Positions 35,610 to 46,685 of a stretch of 64,000 nucleotides of DNA are shown here, piece by piece; the stretch's first letter is position 1, and each line of letters opens with the position of its first letter. The translations under genes were made by a program, and so were the position numbers. The DNA is from Deinococcus rubellus (GTDB lineage: Bacteria > Deinococcota > Deinococci > Deinococcales > Deinococcaceae), in the NCBI RefSeq assembly GCF_025244745.1, contig NZ_CP104213.1, positions 1,824,001 through 1,888,000 of the forward strand, given 5' to 3'. The notes under the pieces were generated by a model. That model did not search any database and had not been told where the DNA came from. It saw nothing but the letters and a program-made list of their open reading frames with translations.

Positions 35610-37048
35610 TCAGCGCTGCTCCATGCGGTACTTCATGCGGTAGCGGTCACGTGACGCCTGTTCGATCAGCTCGGCGGCCTGGGTCATTTGCGGCGTGCTG
35701 ATGGCCTGGCCCACGCTGATCCGCAGCGGGATGTCGCGGTAGCGGAGGTCGGCGAAGGTGGTCTGAAGGTGCTGGACCAGCCGCGTCACGTCACCCTGGA
35801 CTTCGATTAGCAGGGCAAACTCGTCGGCCCCCAGCGGAAGACCAGTTCGCGCCGGGTGCGTCCCAGCCGCAGCGCCGCTGCCACCTCGCGTAGCACCTGA
35901 TCGCCCGCTGCCCTGCCATACACTTCGTTGACCCGCCGAAATCCCCCCAGATCAACCAGCAGCAGGCCCAGCGGGCGGGCGGCCCGGCTGTTCCAGCGGT
36001 GCTCGGCGGCGCGGGTAAAGGCCAGGCGGTTGCCCAGTCCGGTCAGCGGATCGAGGCTGCCCAGGCGGCGCAGGGTCCAGACCCGCTCGGCGGCGACGAA
36101 AGCCGTGCCGACGATGGCCGAGAGCGAAGCCGTGACGCCGGGAAAGAGCCAGCCTGTCAGATAGAGGGGCGCGCTCAGGCCCAGGCCCAGCAGTGCTAGC
36201 CCGAAGCCCCACAGGCCGCCTGCCCATACTGCCAGCGCCGCCAGGGCCGCGCAGATCAGGGCCGAGAGCCAGGGGGCCACCACCCGGAACGGCTCCCCAA
36301 ACAGTGAAGACACTGCCCGCGCCTGCAACTCCACTCCCGGTACCAAATCGAGGCGCGAATCGGGGAAGGTGTTGCCCGGCGAACTGCTGGCGGTCAGGCC
36401 GATCAGCACGACCTTGTTCTGAAGGTCTGAGAAGCGCACGTTGCCGTTTACCACGTCGCGAAACGAGAAGACAGGTAGGCGGCTGGGGTCGGGGGCGACG
36501 TAGCGCAGAATCTTGGGCTGGGTGTTCAGCGGCCTGGGCACCCCGGCCAGGCGCGCGAGCTGGGCGCTGAAGCTGGGCCAGAGCTGGCCGTCCACGCTGC
36601 GGTAGGCCGTCTGGAAGCTCCGCACCGCGCCGCTTTCCAGGTTGAGGCTGGCGACGCCGTAAGTGGTGTTCCAGCCGTGTGGTCCCTGCGGCAGTTGGGG
36701 AGTGCTGGCCAGTACCGCGCCGGGCCAGCTGACCGCCTGCGCCAGGGCCGCGTCGCCGGGAGCAGGAGCGTCAAACAGCACGTCGATGCCCACCGCCCGT
36801 GCCCCGGCCTGGCGCAGGGTGGTCAGCGCGCGGACGTACAGGTCGCGGTTCCAGGTTGTCAGGTTGCCGTAGTCGCGCAGGCTCACGTCGTCGATGCCGA
36901 CCACCACCACGCGGGCATCGGGCGGCGCGGCCAAGTTGCGGTTGAGCACGTCTCGCAGGGCGGGGTTACGCGGCAGTGCCGTCAGCAGCAGCGCGGCAAT
37001 GATGGCGGCCAGCAGTGCGGCGAGCGGCCACCGCTCAGGGCGCGTCAT
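35610..37048 (-). pseudogene. CHASE2-GGDEF protein, frameshifted in the GGDEF motif
   Basis: The open frame from 37048 gives an N-terminal membrane helix, an extracytoplasmic CHASE2 sensor (about residues 30-270, with VVGIDDVSLRDYG and KVVLIGLTASSS), three membrane helices and the start of a GGDEF domain (DPLTGLGNRLAF). It then stops at 35807 after RWGPTSLPC. Adding one G to the run of five (35828-35832) restores RWGADEFALLIEVQGDV and continues in frame to a stop at 35610, with a normal GGDEF ending (RISVGQAIST, RYRMKYR). The gene is therefore frameshifted exactly at the active-site loop, or the base is miscalled. The restored motif would be GADEF, not canonical GGDEF, so cyclase activity would be doubtful. 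It overlaps the FecR gene by 14 bases. Confidence 0.8.
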
Positions 37049-38618
37049 AAACCACAGGCGTACCCGCGTTGCCCGCCGCGTCGGTGGCGCTCAGTTTGAT
37101 GACGGTGCCCGGCTCCGGCAACGGCAGCAGCCAGTCGAAAGTGGTCTGCTGGGGCAGGAACAGGGTGTGGGTATAAATCTGTCCGCCCACCTCGGCACGC
37201 AGCAGCACGCTGGGAGAGAGGTCGGCCACCTGACCAGTCAGGTGCGCGGTGCGGCCCAGGCGAGTCACTTGCACCCCGCTCAGAACCGGTGGGCTGCGGT
37301 CAATCAGCACGCTGCGCCGCAGGCTGGCGCTGTTGCCGGGCCGCCGGGCTGTCACCGTCAGGTCGTAGCGGCCCTCGGGCAGACTGTTCGGCCGCATAGC
37401 CAGGGTAAATACTCCCTCGGCATTGCCCGGCACCGTCAGATCGCGCCCGGCCACGTTCACGCTGAGCTGGGTGTCGGGCTGGCTGCGGACCGTCAGACTC
37501 AGCTCGGATGCGGCAGGGGCCAGGCTCAGGTCGAGCCGGGTGGGAGCGGCGCGCTGACGGTCGAGTGCCTGGTTGGCCAGGTCAGAAGCGTCGGGCACGA
37601 GCGGCTTCACGGTGCCGCCGCTGCTGCGTTGCTCGTCCTGGCGCAGCAGCAAGCCCGCATTGCTGGGCAGAGCGACCTGGCCCTCGAATACCTTGACCAG
37701 TCCGTCCTCGTCCACCTGGAAGACCGTGCCGCGCACTGCCGTCGTGACGGTGGGGGTGGTGATCTCGTAGCCGCCCTGGCGCTTGGCGACCACGTTCCAG
37801 GCGCTGCCGCGCGTGAGTTGCAGTGTCACCTCGCGCTGGCGGCGGCCACCCTCCGACAGCACCTGGTCGATGCTCAGCACGCTGAGCGCACTCTGCGGTT
37901 GCAGCCGCAGGTAGCCGCCGCCAGTGAAGCCGACCTCGGTAAAGGCGTTCGCGCCGGTCAGCAGTTGCTGGCCCATTTGCAGGCGTTCGTCCACGGCGGC
38001 ATTGTGCATGGGCGTAGCAGATGGGCTGCCCGGTTGTGCCGACGCCAGCGGTCCAAGCGTCACGGGTCCCTTGACGGACTGCACCACCGCCTCGCCCTCG
38101 CCGACGAAGCGTGAGTCGTACCAGGCGTCGCGCTCGGCGAACGGGGTGACTTGCTTGGTGGCGAAATCGTACTGCTGACTGGCCTGAAGGGTGATGATGC
38201 GGGTGCCCACAGCCAGCCGCGCCGTGCCCGAGATGACTGCCACCCGCCGGGTTGGAGGGCGCAGGTCCAGGCGCACCCGTCCGTCGCTGGCGAGGTGGGC
38301 GCTCTGCGAGAAGAAGCTGAGCTGGCCGCTGAGATAGAACTTCCCGGTTTGCAAATCTGGCTCGTTCTGGTAGATCCGCAGCGCCGAGCCGCTGGCCGCC
38401 AGCAGTTGGCCGCTGCCGCTTTGCAGGGTGGCCCGGCCCGCGCCGATTCGCAGCGCCTGCACCACCGTCTCGCCCACAGCGGCAGCCTGCCAGACGGTGC
38501 GGCGCTGCTCCACGCTGCCGCTGACCTCGCGCAGCACCGAGGGCGCGGCCCCGGCGACTCCCAGCGTCAGGGCCAGTCCACAGACCAGGTCGCAAAGTAG
38601 AAAAATCGACAAACGCAC
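37035..38618 (-). CDS. FecR-domain secreted protein
   Basis: A 527-residue exported protein with a signal peptide (about residues 1-24, ending GVAGA). Two FecR-like stretches are visible: one near residues 30-140 and another near 195-330, with WNVVAKRQGGYEITTPTVTTAVRGTVFQV in part (ITTPTVTTAVRGTVF), the classic FecR motif. The C-terminal 150 residues form immunoglobulin-like repeats (LTVTARRPGNSASLRRSVLIDRSPP in part). The GTG start at 38618 follows TACACT by 6 bases. FecR-CHASE2 gene pairs recur in bacteria and suggest an envelope-sensing unit, with the overlapping CHASE2-GGDEF gene downstream now broken. Confidence 0.85.
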   Translation of the reverse strand: MRLSIFLLCDLVCGLALTLGVAGAAPSVLREVSGSVEQRRTVWQAAAVGETVVQALRIGAGRATLQSGSGQLLAASGSALRIYQNEPDLQTGKFYLSGQLSFFSQSAHLASDGRVRLDLRPPTRRVAVISGTARLAVGTRIITLQASQQYDFATKQVTPFAERDAWYDSRFVGEGEAVVQSVKGPVTLGPLASAQPGSPSATPMHNAAVDERLQMGQQLLTGANAFTEVGFTGGGYLRLQPQSALSVLSIDQVLSEGGRRQREVTLQLTRGSAWNVVAKRQGGYEITTPTVTTAVRGTVFQVDEDGLVKVFEGQVALPSNAGLLLRQDEQRSSGGTVKPLVPDASDLANQALDRQRAAPTRLDLSLAPAASELSLTVRSQPDTQLSVNVAGRDLTVPGNAEGVFTLAMRPNSLPEGRYDLTVTARRPGNSASLRRSVLIDRSPPVLSGVQVTRLGRTAHLTGQVADLSPSVLLRAEVGGQIYTHTLFLPQQTTFDWLLPLPEPGTVIKLSATDAAGNAGTPVVYDAP

Positions 38619-38624
38619 CTGAGT

Positions 38625-38630
38625 AGTGTA
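38625..38630 (-). promoter_or_regulatory. Leaderless -10 element TACACT
   Basis: TACACT on the minus strand ends 6 bases before the GTG at 38618. Confidence 0.6.
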
Positions 38631-38700
38631 GCGGGCGGCGCGTCGGGCGGGTATTTGAGGCAGGTGAGTGGAGAGGCTGCGCAGACCGCGCCCGGCGTGT

Positions 38701-38706
38701 CATACT
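38701..38706 (+). promoter_or_regulatory. Possible leaderless -10 element CATACT
   Basis: CATACT ends 7 bases before the GTG at 38714. It departs from TANNNT at the first base but sits at the right distance, preceded by TGT. Confidence 0.4.
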
Positions 38707-38713
38707 CGGTCCC

Positions 38714-40590
<1,877 letters not shown>

Positions 40591-40594
<4 letters not shown>

Positions 40595-41208
40595 GCGCTG
40601 CTGTTTGCCAGGTCCATGGTTGGCACGCCGCCCGAAATCCATTTGCTGTCAGTCTCGTAAAAGCGCCAGGGCAGGTTACGCCCCGCCGCGATCCCCACCC
40701 GCGCCGTGACGCTAACCTGCTCCTCGCTCAAGGCCGGGCCGGGCAGCAAGCACAGCGCCGCGCCGTTGACCGGCTGGCCCCGGAACTGCTCGGGAAGGAT
40801 CGCCAGCGCCTGCACCAGCTTGGCCGGGCCACTCAGCAAATTACGCTCGCTCACCACCGGGCGGTGTTCCAGCATGGCGTCCACACCTTCCAGCGGCTCC
40901 AGCGCCCGGATCAGCACGCTGGCAGCAGTGCCCTCGGCGCGGCAGGCGATTTGCAACAGCGGATGTCCGTAGGCGACCCAGAATACGAACTGTCCCGGTG
41001 CTGCTTTCAGTTCCAGCGTCTTGATGTGGTGAAAGCGCCCCGCCGTGCAACTCGGATCGCGCGGGCAGTCATAGGCTTCGGTCTCTACCACCCGGCCCGT
41101 GAGAATGCGCCCATCTGGTAGCGTGCGCTGCAAGGTCGCGCCGAGCAGGTTGCGGGCGAGTTCAACCGGATTGGCGTCGAAATGGATGGGGGAGAAGGGC
41201 GCGGGCAT
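40591..41208 (-). CDS. 3-methyladenine DNA glycosylase (AAG/MPG family)
   Basis: Removes alkylated and deaminated purines from DNA. The 205 residues include NPVELARNLLGATL, the active-site segment GRVVETEAYDCPRDPSCTAGR (catalytic Glu in ETEAY), VYGHPLLQ-like VAYGHPLLQIACRAEG, VLIRALEPLEG and NLLSGPAKLVQAL, all typical of the family. A TCTAAT hexamer ends 6 bases before the ATG, a near match to the leaderless pattern. The gene is convergent with the ABC-F gene, with overlapping stop regions. Confidence 0.92.
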
Positions 41209-41246
41209 AGGCCCATTAGATTAAGGCTGGAAGTGCAGTCTTTGGG

Positions 41247-41252
41247 TAAACT
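41247..41252 (+). promoter_or_regulatory. Leaderless -10 element TAAACT
   Basis: TAAACT ends 6 bases before the GTG at 41259 of the secreted-protein gene interrupted by the IS66 element. Confidence 0.6.
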
Positions 41253-41284
41253 CAGCCGGTGAAAAAGTTTATCGTTCTGGCTGT

Positions 41285-42732
41285 GTAACTACTCAGCGAG
41301 GTAGCTCAGTCTCCTTGCTACAGTTGGACATCTGCGAAGTTCCCTGTCCCAACTGTGAGCGCCTTGAGGCCCGGATTCGTGAACTCGAAGCGCAGGTGGC
41401 TCAGTTGCTCGGACGGCTCCGGGACCTCGAGGCCCGGTTGGCACAGGACAGCACGACGTCCAGTCAACCACCGAGCAAAGACAAGCCGTGGGTACCCAAG
41501 AGTGAGCGCCAGAAGACCGGCCGGTCTTCTGGCGCTCAACGTGGTCATGTCGGTAAGACCCTCAAGATGGCGGAGCACGTGGATGAGGTCGTCTCCTTAC
41601 CGTTGACCGGATATTGCGCCTGTGGACACGCGTGGGAGAGCGTCAGTGCCCAAGGGCACGTAGCACGGCAGGTCATGGACCTGCCAGAGCTGCGTTTGCA
41701 GGTGACCGAGTACCGCGCGGACGTCAAGGTCTGCCCAGGGTGTCGGCACCGCCAGCACGCATCCTTCCCTGACGACGTTCCCGGCCGGGTTCAGTACGGG
41801 TCTCGGGTTCATGGGCTGGCGGTCTCCCTGAATGCGGCACACTTCATACCACTGGAACGCACCACGGAGATCCTCGAAGCGTTGTGTGGAGCGCATCCCA
41901 GTGAAGGCACCATTGTCCTGAACCTCCAATTGGCTGCTGACCGCCTCATCGACTTCGAGACACAGCTCAAAGCCGCGCTGCTCAATCAACCCGTCCTGCA
42001 CGCCGATGAGACCGGCAGCAAGGTCAACGGCAAGCTGCAGTGGATGCATGTCGTGAGCTGCGCGCAGCTCACCCTGGATGGCCAGCATTCCCAGCGGGGC
42101 TTCGCCGCGCTGGAAGCCATGAATGTCCTGCCGCAGTTCAAGGGCATCCTGATGCACGACGCCTGGAGCACGTCTTTCAAGCTCTCCGCGAAACACGCAC
42201 TCTGCGGGGCACACCTGCTGCGCGAACTGCGTGGCCTCGCCGAGCATCACGCTCAAGTATGGGCGGGAGAGCTGCGAGACGCGCTGCGCCTGGTGTACCA
42301 CCAGCAGAAGGATGGGACGATCACTCCCGACCTCGTGATCGCCTTCGAACAGCAGTTCGATGCCCTGCTGGACGCTGGACTGAAGGCCAATCCTCCAGCA
42401 CCTCCGGTCCCTGGGAGACGAGGCCGAACGAAACAGACACCAGGCCGCAACCTGGCCCTGAGGTGCCAGCAGCACCGCGAGGCGGTGCTGCGCTTCCTCC
42501 ACGACGAAGGTGTGCCTTTTGACAACAATCAGGCCGAACGGGACATCAGGCCGTGGTGCGTTAAACGCAAGGTCTCTGGGGGCTTCCGATCCAAGGAGGG
42601 CGGCCAGCACTTCGCCCGTATCCGGAGTGACATCTCGACGCTCCACAAGCAGGGATTGAACGTCTGGCATGGCCTCGTCAGCGTGTTTCGCAGTGAAATC
42701 ATTATGCCTAGTTTTTGCTGCTGAGTAGTTAC
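41285..42732 (+). mobile_element. IS66-family insertion sequence
   Basis: A complete 1448-base element. The terminal inverted repeats are GTAACTACTCAGC (41285-41297) and its exact complement (42720-42732). The target duplication CTGGCTGT is present on both sides (41277-41284, 42733-42740); 8 bases is the IS66 standard. It holds a single transposase gene and lacks the tnpA/tnpB accessory genes, as in the single-gene branch of the family. Both ends and the duplication are perfect, so the insertion is recent. Confidence 0.96.
41315..42724 (+). CDS. IS66-family DDE transposase
   Basis: A 469-residue transposase that appears intact. It has an N-terminal leucine-zipper-like coiled coil (ERLEARIRELEAQVAQLLGRL), a zinc-finger-like segment (YCACGHAW ... 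VCPGCRHRQ) and the catalytic triad. The first Asp is in LHADETGSKVNGK, the second in ILMHDAWSTSF and the Glu in NNQAERDIRPWCVKRKVSGG. The start is a TTG close to the left end; the stop lies inside the right terminal repeat. No internal stop or frameshift is seen, so the element may be active. Confidence 0.94.
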   Translation: MLQLDICEVPCPNCERLEARIRELEAQVAQLLGRLRDLEARLAQDSTTSSQPPSKDKPWVPKSERQKTGRSSGAQRGHVGKTLKMAEHVDEVVSLPLTGYCACGHAWESVSAQGHVARQVMDLPELRLQVTEYRADVKVCPGCRHRQHASFPDDVPGRVQYGSRVHGLAVSLNAAHFIPLERTTEILEALCGAHPSEGTIVLNLQLAADRLIDFETQLKAALLNQPVLHADETGSKVNGKLQWMHVVSCAQLTLDGQHSQRGFAALEAMNVLPQFKGILMHDAWSTSFKLSAKHALCGAHLLRELRGLAEHHAQVWAGELRDALRLVYHQQKDGTITPDLVIAFEQQFDALLDAGLKANPPAPPVPGRRGRTKQTPGRNLALRCQQHREAVLRFLHDEGVPFDNNQAERDIRPWCVKRKVSGGFRSKEGGQHFARIRSDISTLHKQGLNVWHGLVSVFRSEIIMPSFCC

Positions 42733-43344
42733 CTGGCTGTTACAGTTTTAGCGCTGAATGGAGCAAGTGGTATTGCTCAAACCTGGCAGGATGGGCCTGC
42801 GAGCTACAATCTCAATAACTGCATTCGTGTCAATACAAAAACAGATACGAAATCTGTAAAATGCACCGTTGACTATACCTACACTGGCAATTCAGATAAA
42901 ACAACAGCCTCATTTTACTTCGGGTACTTCAAATTGGTTGGTCCTGACGGCAAGGAGTACCCACCCAATCAAGTTGTTGTGAGTAGCGGCGAATCTTCCA
43001 CGACTAGCTTTTTTGGCGTCAGTGTCTACAAAAACCTGCCGGTCAAAGTTACATTTTTCTTCGATTACCCTCTCCAATACGTCAGCATCACCCGTCTCGT
43101 CTTCGCCAACAAGGTGTTTGCCAACGTGCCGATTCGCGGAGGCGTTACTGCGGCCCCGAAGCCTGTAACCACTACTGTGACCACCACGCCCAGTTCAGCG
43201 ACAGCAGGCAAATTCAATGTCAGCCTCAGCAACTGCACGCCTGCTGCCAGTGGAACGTATACCTGCACGGGCGCTGTGCTAACACCCATGAAGTAGAACA
43301 GGCGGCGGTAGGCCTTCTGCCGGAGTAAAGGCTTCCACCCGCGC

Positions 43345-43350
43345 TAGACT
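43345..43350 (+). promoter_or_regulatory. Leaderless -10 element TAGACT
   Basis: TAGACT ends 7 bases before the rlmB ATG at 43358. Confidence 0.65.
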
Positions 43351-43357
43351 CCTTTCC

Positions 43358-44083
43358 ATGCTTCTCTATGGCCGCAATCCCGTGCTCGAAGCCCTGCAAG
43401 GTGGGCGCGTTTCCGAACTTCTGGTCGCCAAAGGCATCGAGGAAGCCTTCGTGCGCGAACTCAAAACCTTCGATGTGCACCTCAAATTTGCGCCGCGCAT
43501 CGAACTCGATCAGCTCGCCGGAACCACCCAGCACCAGGGCGTGCTGGCCGAAATCGAAGACCTGGAATGGGCGACGGTAGACGACATTCTCGACCGCGCC
43601 GACGAGAAGGGCGAGCAACTGCTGATCATTCTGCTCGACGGTATCACCGACCCGCGCAACTTCGGCGCGATCATCCGCAGCGCCGAGGTGCTGGGCGCGC
43701 ACGGCGTGGTCGTCGAGGAACGCCGCAGCTCACCGCTCTCACCGGTGGTCGCCAAGGCCGCTGCTGGAGCCACCAGCTACCTGCCGGTGGCCCAGACCAA
43801 GAACCTGCCGAGGCTGATGGAACAGCTCAAGGCCGATAACGTCTGGATTTACGGCGCAGCGGGCGAGGCCGCCACCGATCTGCGCCGCCTGGACTATGAC
43901 CGCCGCCTGGCGCTGGTCATCGGCGCGGAGGGCGAGGGTATGCGCCGCCTGGTGCGCGAGAAGTGCGACGAACTCGTCAGCATTGCCGTCAAGGGCCAGG
44001 TGCAGAGCCTGAACGCGGGCGTGGCGGCGGGCATCCTGATTCATCACGCGGTCAGTAGCCGTCCCGCCGCCGTCAAGCCGTGA
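43358..44083 (+). CDS. rlmB: SpoU-family 23S rRNA 2'-O-methyltransferase (RlmB-like)
   Basis: A SPOUT knotted methyltransferase. The N-terminal ribosomal L30-like substrate-binding domain begins LLYGRNPVLEALQGGRVSEL. The three SpoU motifs follow: ILLDGITDPRNFGAIIRSAE, LALVIGAEGEGMRRLVREKC and VQSLNAGVAAGIL. The 241 residues match RlmB, which methylates G2251 in E. coli. Leaderless start with TAGACT 7 bases upstream. The stop overlaps the next gene by 4 bases (GTGA). Confidence 0.93.
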   Translation: MLLYGRNPVLEALQGGRVSELLVAKGIEEAFVRELKTFDVHLKFAPRIELDQLAGTTQHQGVLAEIEDLEWATVDDILDRADEKGEQLLIILLDGITDPRNFGAIIRSAEVLGAHGVVVEERRSSPLSPVVAKAAAGATSYLPVAQTKNLPRLMEQLKADNVWIYGAAGEAATDLRRLDYDRRLALVIGAEGEGMRRLVREKCDELVSIAVKGQVQSLNAGVAAGILIHHAVSSRPAAVKP

Positions 44084-45003
44084 AGGCCGTTACCGTCCAG
44101 AACGAGTACTGGACACTCGACATCGTGCCGGAATACGGAGCCAGCATTCTCAACCTGAGCGCCGCCTCGGGCCGCCCGGTGCTTCGGCCAGTGGACCCCG
44201 CCAAAGTCGAGAGCAGCAGCGACACCGGCTGTTTTCCGCTGATGCCCTACAGCAACCGCATCCGCGACGCCCGCTTCGAGTTCGCGGGCCGCACCGTTGA
44301 GCTGCGCCCCAAATCCGGCAGCACGCTCGTTCAGCACGGCGATGTGAGGAACCGGCCCTGGCAGGTCGAGCGGGTCAGCGATACCCACCTCATCGGCACC
44401 TTCGACAGCCGGGAGTTCGGTGACATGAACTGGCCCTGGGCCTTTACCGCCTGTCTGGAGTACCTTCTGCACGGCCCGCACTGCGATATTGCCCTGACCC
44501 TGACCAACGTTTCGGATGAGGCGATGCCTGCCGGGATGGGCCTGCACCCATACTTCCAGCGCCTGCAAGACGGCCAGCCGCCGCAGGTGCAGTTCGGGGC
44601 GGGCGGTTGGTATCCGACCGACGAAAACAGCCTGCCGCTGGGCGGTTCGCAGGCTATTCCCGCCAACCTCGATTTCGGCGTGGCCCGCCCAGTGGGAGAA
44701 GCCCAGATCGATGCAGTGTTCGCTTCCTGGGACGGCACGGCGCGGCTGAGCTGGTCGGGGGTGGGCTGGCCGGGTCGGGACTGGCCGGGGCAGCGCGCTC
44801 TGACCCTCACCGCCGACAACGTGTTCTCGCACCTCGTCCTGTTCACCGCTCCCGACGGCTCGCTGGCCCTGGAACCCGTCTCGCATGCCACCGACGCCTT
44901 CAATCTGGCGGCGCGCGGCGTGGCGGGCAGCGACATGAAGGTGCTATCGCCGGGTCAGTCGCTGGCCGGAGCAGTGCGGCTGAGCCTGGACGGGGACTGG
45001 TAA
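44080..45003 (+). CDS. Aldose 1-epimerase (galactose mutarotase) family protein
   Basis: A 307-residue galactose-mutarotase-like beta-sandwich enzyme. Landmarks are VPEYGASILNLSAASGRPVLRP, FPLMPYSNRIRDARFEFAGR in part (PLMPYSNRIRDARF), the catalytic His in GMGLHPYF and the closing SLALEPVSHATDAFN. It interconverts sugar anomers; the sugar is not known. The GTG start overlaps rlmB by 4 bases, so it is coupled to it. The next gene begins right after its stop codon. Confidence 0.9.
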   Translation: MKAVTVQNEYWTLDIVPEYGASILNLSAASGRPVLRPVDPAKVESSSDTGCFPLMPYSNRIRDARFEFAGRTVELRPKSGSTLVQHGDVRNRPWQVERVSDTHLIGTFDSREFGDMNWPWAFTACLEYLLHGPHCDIALTLTNVSDEAMPAGMGLHPYFQRLQDGQPPQVQFGAGGWYPTDENSLPLGGSQAIPANLDFGVARPVGEAQIDAVFASWDGTARLSWSGVGWPGRDWPGQRALTLTADNVFSHLVLFTAPDGSLALEPVSHATDAFNLAARGVAGSDMKVLSPGQSLAGAVRLSLDGDW

Positions 45004-45564
45004 ATGGGCGGGCGCATCATCCTGGGCGCGGGTGAGCAGACCTGGGACGGCTGGACGGCCACCCAGCGTGAGCAGCTCGACCTGACCGACCCTGAGAGTT
45101 TTGCCCGCTTCTCCGGTGCTGAGCTGGCCGACGCCTTTCTGTGCGAACACGTCTGGGAACACCTGACCTTGCCGCAGGGTCAGGCCGCTGCCCGCCTGTG
45201 CTGGCGCTACCTTCAGCGCGGCGGCGTGTTGCGGGTGGCTGTTCCCGACGCCTTTTTCCTCGATGCCGGGTATCAGTGTACGGTGCAGGTGGGCGGCCCC
45301 GGTTCCGCTGACCACCCCGCTGCCGATCACCAGATTGTCTACGATGCCCAGACGTTTGCCGGGGTGTTCACTCAGGCAGGCTTTGAAGTGACCCTGCTGG
45401 AATACCACGACCCCAGCGGGCAGTTCTGCTTCCAGCCCTGGTCACCGGAAGCTGGCCCGGTGTACCGCTCGGCGTTGCTCGATCACCGCAACACCGACTA
45501 CCGGGCAGGCTGGGGACCGCTGGGTTTCGCCTCGATTATTCTGGACGCCTGCAAGCCCACCTGA
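45004..45564 (+). CDS. Predicted SAM-dependent methyltransferase-like protein
   Basis: A 186-residue protein resembling the COG4627 group. IILGAGEQTWDGWTATQREQLDLTD matches the LGCGxxxxxGWxNxD opening in outline (ILGAGEQTWDGW), and FLCEHVWEHLTLPQGQAAARL matches the SEHVLEHL segment. RYLQRGGVLRVAVPD is the next strand and helix. The cofactor loop has Ala where Cys is common. Its start codon directly follows the epimerase stop, so the three genes rlmB, epimerase and this one form an operon. The substrate is unknown. Confidence 0.78.
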   Translation: MGGRIILGAGEQTWDGWTATQREQLDLTDPESFARFSGAELADAFLCEHVWEHLTLPQGQAAARLCWRYLQRGGVLRVAVPDAFFLDAGYQCTVQVGGPGSADHPAADHQIVYDAQTFAGVFTQAGFEVTLLEYHDPSGQFCFQPWSPEAGPVYRSALLDHRNTDYRAGWGPLGFASIILDACKPT

Positions 45565-45573
45565 CCCGCTGGT

Positions 45574-46605
45574 TTAGCGCGCCCGCAGCACCTCGCGCAC
45601 CCACACGTCCACCACGGCCTGGGTATTGATCGGCGTCAGCGCCTTGACACCCTGCGGCACCTGGGCGAACTGAAACACCGGATCGAGCTTGACGCCCTGC
45701 ACCGCCGGATACACCCACATGCGGGTGGGGAAGTTGGCCTGCACGGGCTCTGAGAGCATGAAATCCACGAACTTGCGGGCCAACGCGGGCTGTTTGGTGC
45801 CCTTCAGGACGCCCACGCCTTCGAGTTGCAGGAAGGTGCTGCCCGGCAGCAGCAGGTTGCCGGTGGGCGACTGGGCCGGAAGCTTTTTGGGGTCGTACCC
45901 CTCGGCGTAGGCGACCTCGGCGGCGGGGCTGCTGGCGTAACTCAGCACAATCGGGTATTTGCCGCCGTTGCGGCTAAATTCCTTGTCGTACGAATCGCTC
46001 CAGCCACGCGTGACTTTCAGGCCGCCCGCGCGCGCGTCTTTCCACCACTGCATGGCTCCCGCCTGACCGTAGAAGTTGACGCTCGCCAGCAAAAAGGCCA
46101 GGCCGGGGCTGCTGGTCGCGGGCGAGGCGACCACTGTCAGCTTGGCGTAGGTGGGCGACTTGAGGTCGTCGAGGGTCTTGGGCAGCGCCAGGCCCGCTTT
46201 CTCGAACCAGGCCCGGTCATAATTGAAGGCCACGTAGCCGGTGTCCACCGTGTTGAGGTTGAAGGCGTCGAGCCGCTCGGCGGCAGGGACCTTGCTCAGC
46301 GCCGGACTCTTGTACGCTTCCAGCAGTCCGGCGGCGGCGGCACGGGGAGCCAGGGTGTTGTCGAGGCCGTACACCACGTCGGCCAGCGGGTTGGCCTTGG
46401 TCAGAATCAGGCGGTTGAGCATCTCGCCCGCGTCGCCGCCCTTGATGAGACGCACCTTGACGTTGTTCTGGGCCTCGAACGTAGCGATCAGCTTCTTGTC
46501 GAGGTCGAAGCTGTCGTGGGTGATGACGGTGAGGGTGGTGGGCGCGGCGCTGGCGAGGCCGCCAACCAGAAACAGGCTCAAAACGTTCAACTTCAGTTTA
46601 ATCAT
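45574..46605 (-). CDS. thiB: Thiamine ABC transporter substrate-binding protein
   Basis: Extracytoplasmic thiamine receptor (TbpA/ThiB family). The signal peptide is [20 protein letters not shown]. Landmarks are [16 protein letters not shown], the family's VITHDSF opening, [11 protein letters not shown] and [17 protein letters not shown]. Length 343 residues. A TPP riboswitch lies upstream on the same strand. The permease and ATPase genes thiP and thiQ do not follow; the next gene is convergent. The transporter partners must lie elsewhere, or this receptor uses another permease. Confidence 0.92.
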   Translation of the reverse strand: MIKLKLNVLSLFLVGGLASAAPTTLTVITHDSFDLDKKLIATFEAQNNVKVRLIKGGDAGEMLNRLILTKANPLADVVYGLDNTLAPRAAAAGLLEAYKSPALSKVPAAERLDAFNLNTVDTGYVAFNYDRAWFEKAGLALPKTLDDLKSPTYAKLTVVASPATSSPGLAFLLASVNFYGQAGAMQWWKDARAGGLKVTRGWSDSYDKEFSRNGGKYPIVLSYASSPAAEVAYAEGYDPKKLPAQSPTGNLLLPGSTFLQLEGVGVLKGTKQPALARKFVDFMLSEPVQANFPTRMWVYPAVQGVKLDPVFQFAQVPQGVKALTPINTQAVVDVWVREVLRAR

Positions 46606-46633
46606 AAAAAATCCCCTCTGGCGTCAGAGGAGA
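46606..46633 (-). terminator. Riboswitch expression platform ending at the thiB start codon
   Basis: On the minus strand TCTCCTCTG pairs with CAGAGGGGA (9 pairs, one G-U) with loop ACGC. It is followed at once by TTTTTT and then the ATG. The 3' arm contains the thiB Shine-Dalgarno sequence (AGAGGGGA). The same hairpin can therefore terminate transcription and hide the ribosome site. Confidence 0.8.
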
Positions 46634-46685
46634 AGCGGTGCCGCCGCGCTCACGGCAAAGCAGCCGGAGGGCGGGTCGGCAGTCA

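Larger units (their letters stand above)
41259..43296 (+). pseudogene. Secreted Thr-rich protein gene split by an IS66 element
   Basis: The first 26 bases (GTG at 41259 to 41284) encode MKKFIVLAV. After removing the IS and one copy of its 8-base target duplication, the frame continues at 42741. The restored gene has 193 residues, with a full signal peptide (MKKFIVLAVTVLALNGASG) followed by a beta-rich domain, four cysteines and a Thr-rich linker (VTTTVTTTPSS). The remnant after the IS is AT-richer than neighbouring genes, and its function is unknown. A TTG at 42715 inside the IS end is in frame and could start a hybrid N-terminus (MLLSSYLAVTVL), but no ribosome site supports it. Confidence 0.88.

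Noticed and set aside
42715..43296. Independent small membrane/secreted gene starting at TTG 42715
   Set aside because: The TTG lies in the IS66 right end. The frame is the remainder of the gene starting at 41259, as the 8-base target duplication shows.
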